From contig CAYNKQ010000014.1 of NCBI GenBank assembly GCA_964397855.1, positions 1 to 30,729 of the forward strand: a stretch of DNA of 30,729 nucleotides, in the 5' to 3' direction. The stretch's first letter is position 1. Every line of letters begins with the position of its first letter. This DNA comes from UBA7683 sp964397855. GTDB lineage: Bacteria; Patescibacteriota; Saccharimonadia; Saccharimonadales; UBA7683. Shown here piece by piece: positions 30,550 to 30,729 of the stretch. The position numbers and the translations under genes are program-made. The notes under the pieces are model-generated. The model was not told where the DNA came from. It worked only from the letters and a program-made list of their open reading frames with translations, and did no database searches.

Positions 30550-30729
30550 CGTCATCCCGTACTTGATACGGGATCCAATCATCAGGTATTTATCCTCTTG
30601 TCTCTGCGTCCTAAGCTTTTCTCAACCTCGATTTATTCAAACAAGTATCTTATTCTCTTTCCCTCCTTCCTTTCGCCGCCAAAAGGAACAAAACCCTCAC
30701 CCATAACACCCAAGCCTCGATACCCCTCC
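30550..30729 (+). repeat. Dispersed intergenic repeat, copy 2 (cut by window end)
   Basis: The copy opens with CGTCATCC and a perfect 8-bp palindrome, ATCCCGTA-cttga-TACGGGAT (30554-30574), then CCAATCATCAGGTATT. It ends in the 54-base block (30676-30729) that matches 3835-3888 with two changes. It probably continues past the window. The preceding spacer 30440-30549 shows nothing I can name. Confidence 0.8.

Noticed and set aside
1..30729. Reassigned TGA codon as in some other CPR groups
   Set aside because: TGA ends several genes at family-appropriate lengths (uvrD, the YdcF-like gene, pgeF) and is absent inside conserved genes.
1..30729. CRISPR array, tRNA genes or rRNA genes
   Set aside because: No regularly spaced repeats and no tRNA T-arm pattern with matching acceptor arms were seen apart from the tmRNA; no rRNA segment was recognised.

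Overview
This window looks like a chromosomal segment of a Patescibacteria/CPR bacterium, most likely Candidatus Saccharibacteria (TM7). The evidence is the dense packing of core genes (lower glycolysis, uvrD, rsmA, metG, alaS, iscS, mnmA), short editions of housekeeping proteins (a 479-aa MetG, an AlaS that ends after its editing domain), many small cell-wall enzymes, several NUDIX hydrolases and standard use of TGA as stop. The lineage call is inference from gene content and protein style; no 16S gene is present.

Layout. 1-3.7 kb: end of pyk, then pgk, a structured spacer, tpiA and a tail-anchored acidic protein. 3.7-4.1 kb: a dispersed repeat with a GC-rich hairpin. 4.1-9.4 kb: uvrD, a NUDIX gene, a G5/Rpf-like wall lytic enzyme, a second NUDIX gene and rsmA. 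9.46-9.96 kb: a complete one-piece tmRNA gene (ssrA) with promoter, resume codon, pseudoknot, tag stop and terminator. 10.0-15.3 kb: an accessory block directly behind ssrA. It holds proteins I do not recognise, a receiver-like protein, a zinc-ribbon NUDIX gene, an NlpC/P60 enzyme and a repeated mini-gene family. 15.3-21.6 kb: a DEAD-box helicase with a folded leader, a GH37 trehalase, a DUF4214-M15 wall peptidase, PgeF, and metG behind a Met-rich leader ORF. 21.6-30.4 kb: a second repeat copy, a second M15 peptidase, tatD, two small unknowns, iscS, a YdcF-like gene, mnmA, a GSDH-like propeller protein, a lipoprotein and alaS. The window ends inside another copy of the 3.7-kb repeat.

Functional threads. 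(1) pyk, pgk and tpiA form the ATP-yielding part of glycolysis, and the trehalase may feed it. (2) Peptidoglycan work is prominent: G5/SLT-like enzyme, NlpC/P60, two M15 peptidases, PgeF and a YdcF/SanA-like protein. (3) IscS and MnmA suggest a tRNA 2-thiouridine route. (4) RsmA, MetG, AlaS, tmRNA and the DEAD-box helicase serve translation.

The most noteworthy observations are a recurrent start architecture in which a -10 box lies only 5-9 bases before the start codon (implying widespread leaderless mRNAs), an unusually long 29-codon tmRNA tag with an odd T-loop, a candidate Met-codon attenuation leader for metG, and a mini-protein/RNA repeat family with synonymous-type divergence confined to the block behind ssrA. 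All calls come from reading the sequence; no database search or folding program was run.
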